From: Micromonospora costi
GTDB taxonomy: Bacteria; Actinomycetota; Actinomycetes; Mycobacteriales; Micromonosporaceae
Direction: 5' to 3'
DNA length: 64,000 nt
NCBI RefSeq assembly: GCF_003626655.1
Contig: NZ_RBAN01000001.1
Coordinates: 1,178,001-1,242,000, forward strand
Under the pieces are notes generated by a model. That model was not told where the DNA came from. It saw only the letters and a program-made list of their open reading frames with translations, and did not search any database. Numbering within the stretch: position 1 is the stretch's first letter; each line of letters starts with the position of its first letter. Below are positions 1 to 10,902 of the stretch, piece by piece. Both the position numbers and the translations under genes were made by a program.

Positions 1-2
1 AC

Positions 3-62
3 AAGCTCGGTGGTTACTACGGCGACACGTACTCGGCCATCCCGCCGGGTACCGCCAGGTGA
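3..62 (+). CDS. 3' end of an unidentified gene (partial)
   Basis: Only the last 19 codons and the TGA stop (60-62) lie in the window. They read KLGGYYGDTYSAIPPGTAR in frame 3 and have G or C at most third positions, as real genes here do, whereas the other two frames over this stretch do not look coding. The gene begins before the window, so its function cannot be told. It runs in the same direction as the phosphatase gene that follows 58 bases later. Confidence 0.5.
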   Translation, partial: KLGGYYGDTYSAIPPGTAR

Positions 63-120
63 CGGTGGCTCCTGTTGCCGGCCGGTGGGGCACCGCCCCG
101 CCGGCCGGTACCGTGTCGGG

Positions 121-858
121 GTGGACGCAACCGAGCTGAACCCGGTCAACCCCTTCGCCACACTGTTCAACTTCCGCGACGTCGGCGGTCTCCGCGGTCG
201 CGACGGGCGCACCGTACGCCCTGGCCGCCTCTACCGCTCCGACTCCCTGCACCGCATCGACGACACCGACCGGGAGGCGTTCGCCGCCCTCGGCATCCGG
301 ACCGTCGTCGACCTGCGCCGCCCCCACGAGGTGGAGCGCGACGGCCGGGTCCCGGACTTCGACGGCCTGACCTGGCACAACATCCACCCGGAGCACGCGG
401 AGTGGGGCGAGAACCCGTACCGCCCCGGCAGTGACCTGGCCCGCTACCTCGCCGACCGGTACGCCGATCTCGCCCAGACCGGCACCGCGGGGCTGGGCAA
501 GGCCGTCGGGTTGCTCGCGGACTCGGCGAACGCCCCGGTCGTGGTGCACTGCGTCGCCGGCAAGGACCGCACCGGCATCGTCTGCGGGCTCACCCTCGCG
601 GTGCTGGGCGTCGATGACGGCGACATCGCCGCGGACTACGCGCTGAGCACGGCCGCGGCGGAACGGTTCCGTGCCTGGTTCGACAGCACCGGTCAATACC
701 TCGACCCGGGCCTGCCGCCGCTCACCTGCCCGGCCGAGGCCATGACGCTCTTCCTCGCGGAGCTGCGGCAGGGGTACGGCTCGGTCGAGGGGTACCTGCG
801 CCACGCCGGCGTGACCGACGCCCAGCTCGACGCGCTCCGCGACCACCTGCTCGACTGA
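121..858 (+). CDS. Tyrosine-protein phosphatase, PtpB/Y_phosphatase3 type
   Basis: A 245-residue cytoplasmic phosphatase. The P-loop HCVAGKDRTG is visible at residues 143-152, with nucleophile Cys144 and phosphate-binding Arg150; the extra Lys and Asp in the loop (CxxGKDR) are the mark of the PtpB-like family, whose members can act on phosphotyrosine, phosphoserine and phosphoinositides. The N-terminal FNFRDVGG motif (about residues 16-23) is also typical. I chose the GTG at 121 instead of the open frame back to 10: family homology begins just after it, and a -10-like TACCGT (109-114) ends six bases upstream, a leaderless arrangement seen at many genes here. It converges on ilvE. Substrate unknown. 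Confidence 0.85.
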   Translation: MDATELNPVNPFATLFNFRDVGGLRGRDGRTVRPGRLYRSDSLHRIDDTDREAFAALGIRTVVDLRRPHEVERDGRVPDFDGLTWHNIHPEHAEWGENPYRPGSDLARYLADRYADLAQTGTAGLGKAVGLLADSANAPVVVHCVAGKDRTGIVCGLTLAVLGVDDGDIAADYALSTAAAERFRAWFDSTGQYLDPGLPPLTCPAEAMTLFLAELRQGYGSVEGYLRHAGVTDAQLDALRDHLLD

Positions 859-910
859 CGGGCGCCGCGCCCCGACCCGGGGCCGGCCATGATCTGCACC
901 GATCGCCGAT

Positions 911-943
911 GTGGCGGTGTCCCGCGCCCGGGGATACCGCCAC
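911..943. terminator. Hairpin between phosphatase gene and ilvE
   Basis: A 13-bp stem (911-923 with 931-943, one G-U pair) around a 7-base loop lies in the 97-base gap between two converging genes, 13 bases past the ilvE stop. It has no T-run, as is common in high-GC actinobacteria. It could serve both strands. Confidence 0.6.
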
Positions 944-955
944 TTCGGCGAAACC

Positions 956-2053
956 TCAGAGCACCCGGGTGACCCATCCGTGGGGGTCGGGGGCGTTGCC
1001 ACGCTGGATGTCGGCGAGCTGCTGGCGCAGGGCCATGGTCAGCCGCCCCGGCTCGCCGCCGCCGATCAGGAACTCCCCGTCGGGGAACTTCACCTGCCCG
1101 ATCGGCGTGATGACCGCGGCGGTGCCGCAGGCGAAGACCTCGCGCAGCCGGCCGCTGGCCGCGTCCTCCTGCCAGTCGGCGAAGCTCACCGGGCGTTCCT
1201 CCACCCGCTTGCCGGCCTCGGCGGCCAGCATGAGCACCGACTCGCGCGTGATGCCGGGCAGGATCGTGCCGGTCAGCGGCGGCGTCACCACCGTGCCGTC
1301 GTCGTAGACGAAGAAGACGTTCATGCCGCCCAGCTCGTCGACGAAGCGGCGCTCCACCGCGTCGAGGAAGACCACCTGGTCGCAGCCATGCTCGATCGCC
1401 TCCGCCTGGGCGACCAGCGAGGCGGCGTAGTTGCCGCCGCACTTCGCGGCCCCGGTGCCGCCCGGGGCGGCGCGGGTGTAGTCCGGGGAGACCCAGACCG
1501 ACACCGGCTTGACCCCGCCGCTGAAGTACGACCCGACCGGCGAGGCGATCGCCACGTAGAGGTACTCGTTGGCCGGCCGGACGCCGAGGAAGACCTCGCT
1601 CGCGAACATGAAGGGCCGCAGGTAGAGACTGCCGTCCGGGTCGGTGGGGATCCACTCCCGGTCGATCTCGATGAGCCGGTGCAGCGAGTCGACGAACGCC
1701 TCCGGCGGCAGAGCGGGCATCGCCATCCGCTGCGCGGAGGCGGCGAACCGGGCGGCGTTGGCCTCCGGGCGGAACATCGTCACCCCGCCGTCGGCGGTGC
1801 GGTACGCCTTGAGCCCCTCGAAGATCTCCTGCGCGTAGTGCAGGACGGCGGCGGCCGGGTCCATCGGGATCGGCGCGCGCGCCTCGACCCGGGCGTCGTA
1901 CCAGCCCTTGCCGTCGGCGTACCGGATGGTCACCATGTGGTCGGTGAAGATGCGGCCGAACCCGGGATTTGCCAGCAGGGCGGCCCGGTCCGCGGCGGAT
2001 ACCGGCGCGGGATTCGGACGGATCTCGAAGTCGAGCTTGTCACCACCGCTCAT
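956..2053 (-). CDS. ilvE: Branched-chain amino acid aminotransferase
   Basis: A 365-residue fold-type IV PLP aminotransferase that makes the last step of valine, leucine and isoleucine synthesis (2-oxo acid plus glutamate). The PLP lysine is in [14 protein letters not shown] at about residue 203, and the [15 protein letters not shown] block near residue 300 is the class-IV phosphate-binding signature. The length fits the actinobacterial/eukaryotic type of IlvE. I took the ATG at 2053 ([11 protein letters not shown]) rather than the upstream in-frame codon at 2095, since homology begins there. A palindromic operator-like site sits about 70-90 bases upstream. It belongs functionally with leuB, ilvBNC and ilvD in this window. 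Confidence 0.95.
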   Translation of the reverse strand: MSGGDKLDFEIRPNPAPVSAADRAALLANPGFGRIFTDHMVTIRYADGKGWYDARVEARAPIPMDPAAAVLHYAQEIFEGLKAYRTADGGVTMFRPEANAARFAASAQRMAMPALPPEAFVDSLHRLIEIDREWIPTDPDGSLYLRPFMFASEVFLGVRPANEYLYVAIASPVGSYFSGGVKPVSVWVSPDYTRAAPGGTGAAKCGGNYAASLVAQAEAIEHGCDQVVFLDAVERRFVDELGGMNVFFVYDDGTVVTPPLTGTILPGITRESVLMLAAEAGKRVEERPVSFADWQEDAASGRLREVFACGTAAVITPIGQVKFPDGEFLIGGGEPGRLTMALRQQLADIQRGNAPDPHGWVTRVL

Positions 2054-2120
2054 CGCGCTGACCTCCCTGCCGGACAACGGCGCGCGGGACCGCACGCCGG
2101 TTAACTGGTGCTCAGAAACT

Positions 2121-2146
2121 TACCCCGAACGCTCGTTCAGCGGGTA
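2121..2146. promoter_or_regulatory. Palindromic operator-like site upstream of ilvE
   Basis: The core GAACGCTCGTTC (2127-2138) is a near-perfect palindrome (GAACG-CT-CGTTC), enclosed by TACCC (2121-2125) and GGGTA (2142-2146). Such half-site spacing is typical of TetR-family operators. It is 68-93 bases upstream of the ilvE start codon, in the only region that can hold the ilvE promoter. The regulator is unknown; no TetR gene lies in the window. Confidence 0.45.
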
Positions 2147-2295
2147 GCGCCGCCCGGGCGGACGCTCGACCCCGAACGGGCGGTGCCGCGGTGCCGGGGT
2201 GCGCTCGCACGGCCACCACAGCAGAACGACGGCGACGCGTGGGGCCGTGAATCGCCCGCGCCGACCGCGCCGGCCGGTCGCCGTGCGCGGCGACG

Positions 2296-2318
2296 GCGCC
2301 GCGGCCCGCGGGCGGCGC
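2296..2318. terminator. Possible terminator downstream of leuB
   Basis: A 7-bp GC stem (2296-2302 with 2312-2318) lies about 30 bases past the leuB stop on the minus strand. The surrounding GC richness makes chance hairpins common, so this is only moderately supported. Confidence 0.35.
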
Positions 2319-2347
2319 TCAGCCGGCCCGCGTACCTCCGACCGGGC

Positions 2348-3379
2348 TCAGCCCGCCGCGTAGCCGGCGAGGCGGTCGCCCACCTCGGCCGTGCGCAGCG
2401 GTACGTCGGGCGCACGGTTGGCGAGCTCGGTGGCTACGGCGTTGGTCACCCGGGCTGCGGCCTCCGGGTGACCGAGCTGGTCAAGCAGCAGCGCGGCGGA
2501 GAGCACGGCGGCGACCGGGTCGGCCACGCCCTGGCCGGCGATGTCCGGCGCCGAGCCGTGCACCGGCTCGAACATCGAGGGGTACGCGCCCTCCGGGTTG
2601 ATGCAGCCGCTCGCGGCCAGACCGATCCCGCCGGTCACGGCAGCGGCGATGTCGGTGAGGATGTCGCCGAAGAGGTTGTCGGTGACCACGACGTCGTAGC
2701 GCTGCGGCTGGGTGACCAGGAACATCGCGGCGGCGTCGACGTGCTGGTATTCCGTGGCCACGTCGGGGTGCTCGGCGGCGACCGCCTCGAACGCGCGCGA
2801 CCAGAGCGAACCGGCGTGGGTGAGCACGTTGGTCTTGTGCACGAGGGTCACCTTGCGCCGCTCGCGGCGGCTCGCCCGCGCGAACGCGTCGCGGATCACC
2901 CGCTCCACGCCGTGGCGCGTGTTCAGGCTCTCCTCCGTGGCGACCTCGGCGGGGGTGTCGCGGTGCAGCGTCCCGCCGGCGCCCGCGTAGAGCCCTTCGG
3001 TGCCCTCCCGCACCACGACGAGGTCGACCTCGCCGGGCTTGACGGTGGCGAGCGGGCCGGCCACGCCGGGCCAGAGCCGCGACGGGCGGAGGTTGACGTA
3101 CTGGTCGAAGGCGAACCGCAGCTTGAGCAGCAGGCCCCGCTCCAGCACACCCGGCGGCACGCTCGGGTCGCCGACCGCGCCGAGCAGGATGGCGTCGTGC
3201 CCGGCCAGCTCGGTCAGGACGGAATCCGGCAGCACCTCGCCGGTGCGGTGCCAGCGGGCGGCGCCCAGGTCGTACTCGGTGGCCTGCACGCCGGGGAGCA
3301 CCGCGTCGAGGACCTTGCGGGCCTGCGCGACCACCTCGGGACCGATACCGTCCCCGGCCACCACCGCGATCCGTGCCAC
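2348..3379 (-). CDS. leuB: 3-isopropylmalate dehydrogenase
   Basis: A 343-residue NAD-dependent enzyme that oxidatively decarboxylates 3-isopropylmalate in leucine synthesis. Seen: the N-terminal [13 protein letters not shown] strand-loop, the substrate segment [12 protein letters not shown] near residue 125, the metal and catalytic region [17 protein letters not shown] near residue 225, and the NAD-binding [15 protein letters not shown] near 270. The short actinobacterial form lacks extra domains. The GTG at 3379 is chosen because the protein begins there with [13 protein letters not shown]; the reading frame stays open another 117 bases without homology. It is divergent from the apbE-like gene, sharing a 218-base intergenic region. 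Confidence 0.95.
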   Translation of the reverse strand: MARIAVVAGDGIGPEVVAQARKVLDAVLPGVQATEYDLGAARWHRTGEVLPDSVLTELAGHDAILLGAVGDPSVPPGVLERGLLLKLRFAFDQYVNLRPSRLWPGVAGPLATVKPGEVDLVVVREGTEGLYAGAGGTLHRDTPAEVATEESLNTRHGVERVIRDAFARASRRERRKVTLVHKTNVLTHAGSLWSRAFEAVAAEHPDVATEYQHVDAAAMFLVTQPQRYDVVVTDNLFGDILTDIAAAVTGGIGLAASGCINPEGAYPSMFEPVHGSAPDIAGQGVADPVAAVLSAALLLDQLGHPEAAARVTNAVATELANRAPDVPLRTAEVGDRLAGYAAG

Positions 3380-3597
3380 GCCTGCGCTCCTCTGCTCGCC
3401 GTTCGCCCCACCGTACGCCGCCGTCCCGCCTCCCGGTACGCGTGGTCCACATTCTGGGAGAGGCGGATACACAGCACCCTCCCAGGTGGGTTTCATGGTG
3501 CGGTCATCTTGGCTGCCTAACCTGTGTCCGTACGGGTCACGGGGGCCTGTGCCGGTGGTCGCGACGGCGCGGCCGCCAGTCGCGAGGGGGCGATCCC

Positions 3598-4443
3598 ATG
3601 CGCATCGACGAGCAGCCGCGGACCCGGTGGCCCGACCCGTCCGCCTTCCGGCACCGCCGCCCGGACCTGCGGCTCGGCAGCCGCACCCACCGCCTCGACC
3701 GGGCCGGCGCCACGAACGGGGACCGGATCTCCGTGCAGCACACCGTCCGGACCGCCACGGCGGAGTACACCGTGCTGATCAACGCGCCCGTCTGGCTGGG
3801 CCGGCGGGGTGTCGTCGAGGCACTGCGGGACGCGGTGGCCGAGCTGCGCGCCATCGACCTCACCTACGGCCCGACGCGACCGGAGAGCCTCGTCTCCCGG
3901 CTGCGCCGCGGCGAGATCGCCCCCGACTCGTACGCGCCGCTGGCCGACCTCGTGGACCGGTGCACCGCCATGCGCGCCGCCACCGACGGCTGGTTCGACG
4001 CCTGGGCGGTGCCCGGCGGCTTCGACCCGGGCGGGCTGCTCGGCGGCTGGGCCGTGGAGCGGGCCGCCGCCCGACTGCGCGCCAACGGCGTCCACGACTA
4101 CGCCGTGGTCACCGGCGCCGACCTGGTCGTCCGCGGCGTCGCCCCGCACGGTGGGCCCTGGCGGGTGGCCGTGCACCACCCCGTCGAGCCGGACCGGACG
4201 CCGCTGGTGCTGGAGATGACCGCGGGAGCGGTGGGCACGTCCGGGGTGAGCGGCCGGCACGGGCATGTGATCGACCCGCACACCGGGGAGCCGGCCGACC
4301 AGCTGGTCGCGGCGACCGTGGTGGGCCCGGACCTCGCGGTGGCCGACGCGTACGCCACCGCGCTCTACGCCGCCGGACCGGCCGGGCTGGAGTGGTTCCG
4401 GGGCGGCTCGGACTACCGGGCGCTCTTCGCCGACCGCCGCTGA
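3598..4443 (+). CDS. apbE: FAD:protein FMN transferase (ApbE family)
   Basis: A 281-residue protein with the ApbE pattern: [17 protein letters not shown] (about residues 139-155, the equivalent of the family's DLGGIAKGYAVD motif), and [18 protein letters not shown] near residues 213-230, which carries the FAD and metal contacts. ApbE enzymes attach FMN through a phosphoester to Thr or Ser of partner flavoproteins. No signal peptide or lipobox is visible, unlike many Gram-negative ApbE proteins, so a cytoplasmic or membrane-facing role is likely. GAGGGGGCGATCCC gives a Shine-Dalgarno before the ATG at 3598. No obvious target such as an FMN-binding domain protein is encoded nearby. Confidence 0.85.
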   Translation: MRIDEQPRTRWPDPSAFRHRRPDLRLGSRTHRLDRAGATNGDRISVQHTVRTATAEYTVLINAPVWLGRRGVVEALRDAVAELRAIDLTYGPTRPESLVSRLRRGEIAPDSYAPLADLVDRCTAMRAATDGWFDAWAVPGGFDPGGLLGGWAVERAAARLRANGVHDYAVVTGADLVVRGVAPHGGPWRVAVHHPVEPDRTPLVLEMTAGAVGTSGVSGRHGHVIDPHTGEPADQLVAATVVGPDLAVADAYATALYAAGPAGLEWFRGGSDYRALFADRR

Positions 4444-4473
4444 CGGCGCCGAATGGCGGCCGGGGACGGCGAT

Positions 4474-4509
4474 CGGCCCCCACGCCCGCGGCAACGGCCG
4501 TGGGGGCCG
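4474..4509 (+). terminator. Terminator after apbE
   Basis: A perfect 11-bp stem (4474-4484 CGGCCCCCACG with 4499-4509) with a 14-base loop starts 31 bases after the apbE stop. The remaining bases of the 319-base gap 4444-4762 hold a 10-base direct repeat (see 4641) and otherwise nothing recognisable. Confidence 0.65.
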
Positions 4510-4640
4510 GTCAGCGACGAATGCGCGTGGCTCGCGCAATCGAGGGGTGCGGGCCGGTCGGGCCGGAAGTCGACCGCGCCACCCGAAGACGGGCCGACAA
4601 CGCGGCCTAGGCCGGTGACCGCACCGGTACGCTAGCGAAT

Positions 4641-4660
4641 CGACGCAACTCGACGCAAGA
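4641..4660. repeat. 10-base tandem direct repeat upstream of the hypothetical gene
   Basis: CGACGCAACT (4641-4650) is followed at once by CGACGCAAGA (4651-4660); eight of ten bases match. One helical turn apart and about 100 bases before the downstream gene, it could be a regulator site, but the evidence is slight. Confidence 0.3.
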
Positions 4661-4762
4661 GTCTCCACAGCGGACCGTCCCGGCAGGATTGCGGCATCTC
4701 CACGGCTGGCCTGCGGCGGGGCAGTTTCGACATGGTGAACGTTGGATGGCACGCTGTCCGCC

Positions 4763-5119
4763 GTGAGTTTCGATCTGAGCGTGTGGGCCCTGGCGGACGG
4801 GGCGACGCCCGAGGACGTGCGAACCGCGGTACAGCGGTGCCGGGAGGGGCAGCACCTCGACCGCCATCCCGACCCCCGCGTGGTCGCCTTCTATCGTGCG
4901 ATCACCGCCGCCTACCCGGACCGACCGGTCGGGCCCGACACCCCGTGGGAGGTCGCGCCGCTGCACGCGGCCAGCGACCACGTCGAGATGAACCTGAATC
5001 CGGCCTGCGAGGACCAGGTGCTGCTCGACATCGAGCGGCTCGCCGGGGAGAACGGGCTGATGCTCTTCGACGCCCAGGACGGCTCGGTCTACCCGCCGCC
5101 GGCCCGGCTGCCCGGCTGA
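4763..5119 (+). CDS. Small hypothetical protein
   Basis: A 118-residue soluble acidic protein I do not recognise. It begins VSFDLSVWALADGATPEDVRTAVQRC and contains a central WEVAPLHAASDHVEMNL stretch; there is no signal peptide or membrane segment. The GTG at 4763 is favoured over the ATG at 4742 because a CACGCT hexamer (4750-4755) ends seven bases before it, matching the leaderless pattern seen elsewhere here, and because the protein sequence VSFDLSVWA looks like a real N-terminus. Similar small proteins occur in other actinomycetes beside unrelated genes, by recollection only. It lies alone between two terminators. Confidence 0.7.
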   Translation: MSFDLSVWALADGATPEDVRTAVQRCREGQHLDRHPDPRVVAFYRAITAAYPDRPVGPDTPWEVAPLHAASDHVEMNLNPACEDQVLLDIERLAGENGLMLFDAQDGSVYPPPARLPG

Positions 5120-5147
5120 CGGGGCCGCCCCGGCCCGGCCCCGTCAG
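5116..5147 (+). terminator. Terminator of the 4763 gene
   Basis: A perfect 11-bp stem CTGACGGGGCC (5116-5126) pairs with 5137-5147 around a 10-base loop. The stem begins inside the stop codon region of the preceding gene. Confidence 0.7.
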
Positions 5148-5182
5148 GGACCGGGCGGCGGACAGCGGCCCCGGTACGCCAA

Positions 5183-5208
5183 GGGGCCCGGCGAACGCGC
5201 CGGGCCCC
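5183..5208 (-). terminator. Terminator of serA
   Basis: A perfect 11-bp stem (5183-5193 with 5198-5208) with an AACG tetraloop ends 20 bases from the serA stop codon. It is the strongest hairpin of the gap and can act on either strand. Confidence 0.75.
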
Positions 5209-5227
5209 CCGTCGTGCTGCCGTCAGC

Positions 5228-6826
5228 TCACTCGTCGCGCAGGTCCGCGGCGCTGGCCGCGGTCGCGCCGATCGAGTCGGCCGCCGAGGTGAGCAGGTCG
5301 GCGCCGAGCGCCTGATCGACGGTGAGCGTCATGAGGGTCTCGCCGCCGGCCTCGCGACGGGCCACCTGCATGGCGGCGATGTTGATGCCGGCCTCGCCCA
5401 GCAGCGTGCCGACGGTGCCGACCACGCCGGGACGGTCGACGTAGCGGAGGAAGAGCAGGATGCCCTCCGCGCCGATCTCCACGTCGAAACCGTCCACCTC
5501 GGTCAGCTTGATGATGTCGCGGGTGCCCGCGCTGGTCACCGTGCCGGAGACGCTCACCGTACGGCCGTCGGGCAGCGCGCCGCGGACGGTGACGAGGTTG
5601 GGGTGCTCGACGGTCTCGGCCGCCGTGGTGAGGGTGACCCCGACGCCCCGCTCGGCGGCGAGGTGCGGCGCGTTGACGTAGGTGACCTGCTCCTCCACCA
5701 CCGAGCTGAACAGGCCCTTGGTGGCGGCCAGCTTGAGCACCGACACGTCGTGCGCGACGATCTCGCCCCGCACCTCGACGGTCACGCTCGCGGCGACCCC
5801 GCCGGCGACCGCCGTGAACGCCCGGCCGAGCTTCTCGGCCAGCGGCAGCAGCGGCCGGACGTCCTCGGCGACCACGCCACCGGCCTGCACGTTGACGGCG
5901 TCCGGCACGAACTCGCCCTGCAGCGCGAGCTTCACGCTCTTCGCCACGGCCAGACCCGCCTTGTCCTGCGCCTCGTGGGTCGAGGCGCCCAGGTGCGGGG
6001 TGGCCACCACGTTGTCGAACGCGAACAACGGCGAGGACGTGCACGGCTCCTTGGCGTAGACGTCCACACCGGCGCCCGCCACGCGCCCCTCGGCGATCGC
6101 GTCCGCGAGCGCCTGCTCGTCGACGAGGCCGCCGCGCGCCGCGTTGACGATCCGGACGCCCGGCTTGACGATGGCCAGCTCCTTCTCGCCGATCAGGCCG
6201 ACCGTCTCCGGGGTCTTGGGCAGGTGGATCGAGATGAAGTCGCTCTCCCGCAGCAGCTCCTCCAGACCGACCAGGCGCACGCCGAGCTGGGCGGCGCGGG
6301 CCGGCTGGATGTACGGGTCGTACGCGATCAGCCGGGTGCCGAACGCGGCGATCCGCTGCGCGAAGAGCACGCCGATGCGACCGAGACCGACCACGCCCAC
6401 GGTCTTGCCCTGGATCTCCACACCCGTGTACTTGGACCGCTTCCACTCCCCGGCCTTCAACGCGGCGCTGGCGCTCGCCGTGTTCCGGGCCACGGCGAGC
6501 AGCAGCGCGACGGCCTGCTCGGCGGCGGAGACGATGTTGGAGGTGGGGGCGTTGACGACCATGACGCCCCGCGCGGTGGCGGCCGGCACCTCGACGTTGT
6601 CCAGACCCACGCCGGCGCGGGCGACGACCTTGAGCCGCGGCGCGGCGGCGACGGCCTCGGCGTCGATCTGGGTGGCGCTGCGGACGATGACGGCGTCGGC
6701 CTCGGCGAGCGCGGAGAGCAGCGCGGGACGGTCGGTGCCGTCGACGTGGCGGACGTCGAAGTCGTGCGCGAGCACCTCGATGGCGGCGGGGGCGAGTTCT
6801 TCGGCGATCAGTACGACAGGATTCAT
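5228..6826 (-). CDS. serA: D-3-phosphoglycerate dehydrogenase
   Basis: A 532-residue enzyme that commits 3-phosphoglycerate to serine synthesis. Domain order: substrate-binding lobe, NAD Rossmann lobe with VGVVGLGRIGVLFAQ near residue 150, catalytic Arg in NAARGGLVDEQAL near 236, Glu in VDVYAKEP, and His in ATPHLGASTHEAQ near 285. These are followed by an intervening (ASB) domain and a C-terminal ACT domain starting at about residue 460 (GVVGTVGTLLGEAGINIAAMQ). The length and added domain match the long M. tuberculosis type, whose ACT domain mediates serine feedback inhibition. The ATG at 6826 has GAGGACC just upstream. It sits in the usual actinobacterial place downstream of ilvC but is separated from it by a terminator-like pair of hairpins. 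Confidence 0.96.
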   Translation of the reverse strand: MNPVVLIAEELAPAAIEVLAHDFDVRHVDGTDRPALLSALAEADAVIVRSATQIDAEAVAAAPRLKVVARAGVGLDNVEVPAATARGVMVVNAPTSNIVSAAEQAVALLLAVARNTASASAALKAGEWKRSKYTGVEIQGKTVGVVGLGRIGVLFAQRIAAFGTRLIAYDPYIQPARAAQLGVRLVGLEELLRESDFISIHLPKTPETVGLIGEKELAIVKPGVRIVNAARGGLVDEQALADAIAEGRVAGAGVDVYAKEPCTSSPLFAFDNVVATPHLGASTHEAQDKAGLAVAKSVKLALQGEFVPDAVNVQAGGVVAEDVRPLLPLAEKLGRAFTAVAGGVAASVTVEVRGEIVAHDVSVLKLAATKGLFSSVVEEQVTYVNAPHLAAERGVGVTLTTAAETVEHPNLVTVRGALPDGRTVSVSGTVTSAGTRDIIKLTEVDGFDVEIGAEGILLFLRYVDRPGVVGTVGTLLGEAGINIAAMQVARREAGGETLMTLTVDQALGADLLTSAADSIGATAASAADLRDE

Positions 6827-7207
6827 CGGTCCTCGTAGCTGTAGTCGAGAGCGGTCGGCCGGGCCTGCCGGACGCCGCGCTGCGCCCGCGCCGAGCCGGG
6901 TCATGGCCGTCAGGTGCCGGCTACGCACCTATCGCGATCGTAGGGGTCGGGCTGGCCGGCGTGGCCCGGACCGCGGGGTGAGCGCCCTCACACAGCGTGT
7001 CGGGCGCCGGCCATCCTGCGTTCACCGCGCGCTCACGTCGGGCCGGCGTCCGTGCCACGCCGGTGCGGCCGGGGAGGCGTCCGTCACGTGGTCCCACCAG
7101 ATGAACACGACCGGAACGGCCGACGGCCCCGATCCGGCGCCGGGGAGAGCGTCGGGTCGGGGCCGTCGCCGGGCTGCCCGTGGCGTACGGGCGGCCCGTG
7201 CCGTGCC
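6827..7207. other. Intergenic region between ilvC and serA
   Basis: These 381 bases hold no credible gene. They contain the ilvC terminator region (7122-7167) and, near 6927-6943, an imperfect dyad CCTA...TAGG around CGCGATCG. The minus strand there offers TACGAT as a -10 for a separate serA promoter, so serA may be transcribed independently of ilvBNC. Confidence 0.4.
7122..7167 (-). terminator. Terminator downstream of ilvC
   Basis: An 11-bp stem GACGGCCCCGA (7122-7132) pairs with 7157-7167. A second GC hairpin (around 7170-7198, CGGGCTGCCCG opposite CGGGCGGCCCG, imperfect) lies between it and the ilvC stop at 7208. Two successive hairpins suggest an effective end to the ilvBNC transcript. 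Confidence 0.65.
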
Positions 7208-8836
<1,629 letters not shown>

Positions 8837-8837
<1 letters not shown>

Positions 8838-10714
8838 CAGAGTTCGTCCTCATCGAACGCGGGGCGGACGCCCCGGGCGAACATGATCTCGTCGTTGCTG
8901 GTGCCGGCGGCGACCATCGGCCACACCATGGCGTCCTTGCCGACCACGAAGTCGATGACCACCGGCGCGTCGTTGATCTCCATGGCGGCCGCGATGGTCT
9001 TGTCGACGTCCGCGGCGTTCTCGCAGCGCAGGCCGACGCACCCGAGCGCCTCGGCCAGCTTCACGAAGTCCGGGATCCGGTGCTTGTGCGTGCCGAGGTC
9101 GGTGTTGGAGTAGCGCTCACCGTAGAAGAGCGTCTGCCACTGCCGGACCATCCCGAGGTTGCCGTTGTTGATCACGGCGATCTTGACCGGGATGCCCTCC
9201 AGCGCGCAGGTGGCCAGCTCCTGGTTGGTCATCTGGAAGCAGCCGTCGCCGTCGATCCCCCAGACCACCGTGTCCGGCTTGCCGACCTTCGCGCCCATCG
9301 CGGCCGGCACCGCGTAGCCCATCGTGCCGAGGCCACCCGAGTTCAGCCAGGTGTACGGCTTCTCGTACGAGATGAACTGCGAGGCCCACATCTGGTGCTG
9401 GCCGACGCCCGCCACGTAGATCGCGTCCGGCCCGGCGATCTCGCCCAGCCGCTTGATCACGTACTGCGGGGAGAGCGTGCCGTCGGCCGGCTCCTCGTAC
9501 CCGAGCGGGTAGCGCTTGCGCAGGTCGTCGAGCTGGGTCCACCAGTCGGCGAGGTCCGCGGTGCGCCCGGCCGCCCGCTCGGCCTCGACGGCGGCGATCA
9601 GCTCGTCGATGACGTGCTGGGCGTCCCCCACGACCGGCACATCGGCGCGCCGGTTCTTGCCGATCTCCGCCGGGTCGATGTCGGCGTGCACGACGGCGGC
9701 GTCCGGCGCGAAGGAGTCCAGCCGGCCGGTGACCCGGTCGTCGAAGCGCGCGCCCAGCGCCACGATGAGGTCGGCCTTCTGCAGCCCGTAGACCGCGGCG
9801 ACCGTGCCGTGCATGCCCGGCATGCCCAAATGCTGCGGGTGCGAGTCCGGGAACGCGCCGAGCGCCATCAGCGTGGTGACCACCGGGATACCGGTCAGCT
9901 CGGCGAGCCGGCGCAGCCCCTCGGTGGCGCCGGCCTTGAGCACGCCGCCGCCGACGTACAGCACCGGACGGCGGGAGCTGGTCATGAGCCGGGCGGCCTC
10001 CCGGATCTGCTTGCCGTGCGGGTGCAGGGTCGGGCGATAACCGGGCAGGTCGAGGGTGGGCGGCCAGGTGAAGGTGGTCGGCGCCTGGAGCACGTCCTTG
10101 GGGATGTCCACCAGCACCGGCCCCGGACGCCCGGTGCTCGCCAGGTGGAACGCCTCGGCCAGCACCTGCGGGATCTCCTCGGCGTTCTGCACGAGGAAGT
10201 TGTGCTTGGTGATCGGCAGGGTGATGCCCTGGATGTCCGCCTCCTGGAAGGCGTCCGTGCCGATCGCGGGCCGGGCGACCTGGCCGGTGATCGCGACCAC
10301 CGGCACCGAGTCCATGTACGCGTCCGCGATAGGGGTGACCAGGTTCGTCGCGCCCGGGCCGGAGGTGGCCATGCAGACGCCGACCCGGCCGGTGGCCTGC
10401 GCGTAGCCGGTGGCCGCGTGCCCGGCGCCCTGCTCGTGGCGGACCAGGATGTGGCGGACCGTGGAGTCGTAGAGCGGGTCGTACGCGGGCAGGATCGCGC
10501 CGCCGGGGATGCCGAAGACGACGTCGACGCCGAGCGCCTCGAGGGACCGCACGAGCGAGCCGGCCCCGGAGACCTGGGCCGGCGCGGGCGGCCGTACCGC
10601 CGGCGCGGCCGGGGTGGCGGCGACGCGGGCGGCGTCGGTGTCGGGCGCCGGCCCGGCGGCCGCGCGGGCCCGCCGGGCGGAGTGGGCGAGTGTCTCTGGC
10701 GTGGGTCTCGTCAT
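8837..10714 (-). CDS. ilvB: Acetolactate synthase large (catalytic) subunit
   Basis: A 625-residue thiamine-diphosphate enzyme making acetolactate from two pyruvates, or acetohydroxybutyrate from pyruvate and 2-oxobutyrate. Seen: catalytic Glu94 in [15 protein letters not shown], the [21 protein letters not shown] block, a central FAD-binding domain, and the TPP-Mg motif [12 protein letters not shown] ending in [13 protein letters not shown] at about residues 488-518. The first 48 residues are an Ala/Pro-rich extension without family counterpart, a common actinobacterial feature; the ATG at 10714 is the only reasonable start before homology. Expression is preceded by a leader peptide and terminator (10804-10898), which indicates control by branched-chain amino acid supply. 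Confidence 0.97.
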
Positions 10715-10803
10715 GGCGGTTCAGGCCTTCGGCTGGAGTGGGTGCGGCAGGTGTGCGGGTGGGGCGCGGCCGGGGCCCGCCCCGAATGAGGTCCGACGGC
10801 AAT

Positions 10804-10834
10804 AAAAACGGCCCACGTGCAGATGCACGGGGCC
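10804..10834 (-). terminator. Intrinsic terminator of the ilvB attenuator
   Basis: On the minus strand a stem GGCCCCGTGCA (10824-10834) pairs with TGCACG-T-GGGCC (10810-10821, one bulge). It is followed at once by GTTTTTATTG (10800-10809). A hairpin plus a run of five T is unusual in this GC-rich window and lies 90 bases upstream of ilvB, so it is a terminator inside the leader, not an operon end. Confidence 0.85.
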
Positions 10835-10863
10835 AGCGCACTCTCGGTGAGGGAGAGTGCGCT
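10835..10863 (-). promoter_or_regulatory. First hairpin of the ilvB leader
   Basis: A perfect 11-bp stem AGCGCACTCTC (minus strand, 10853-10863) pairs with 10835-10845 around a 7-base loop. Its first base is part of the leader-peptide stop codon, so a ribosome at that stop would cover it. It lies directly before the terminator stem. A clear antiterminator pairing was not found by eye. Confidence 0.75.
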
Positions 10864-10898
10864 CAGGTAAGTACTCGCAGCGACCGGTACGACGACAT
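10863..10898 (-). CDS. ilvB leader peptide
   Basis: An 11-codon open frame MSSYRSLRVLT ending in TGA at 10863-10865, placed directly before the two leader hairpins. It contains Leu7, Val9 and Leu10, the amino acids whose supply the operon controls, with CUG, GUA and CUU codons; GUA and CUU are rare in this genome, which would help ribosome stalling. It has no Shine-Dalgarno sequence; the -10 CAGGCT ends seven bases before its ATG, so it is probably translated from the 5' end of a leaderless transcript. Leader-peptide attenuation of ilvB is established in corynebacteria and streptomycetes; the assignment here is by analogy and by what the sequence shows. Confidence 0.7.
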   Translation of the reverse strand: MSSYRSLRVLT

Positions 10899-10902
10899 GG
10901 GC

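Noticed and set aside
3380..3496. N-terminal extension of leuB to an ATG at 3496
   Set aside because: The added residues are low in conservation and rich in Gly/Pro; family homology starts at [13 protein letters not shown] encoded from GTG 3379.
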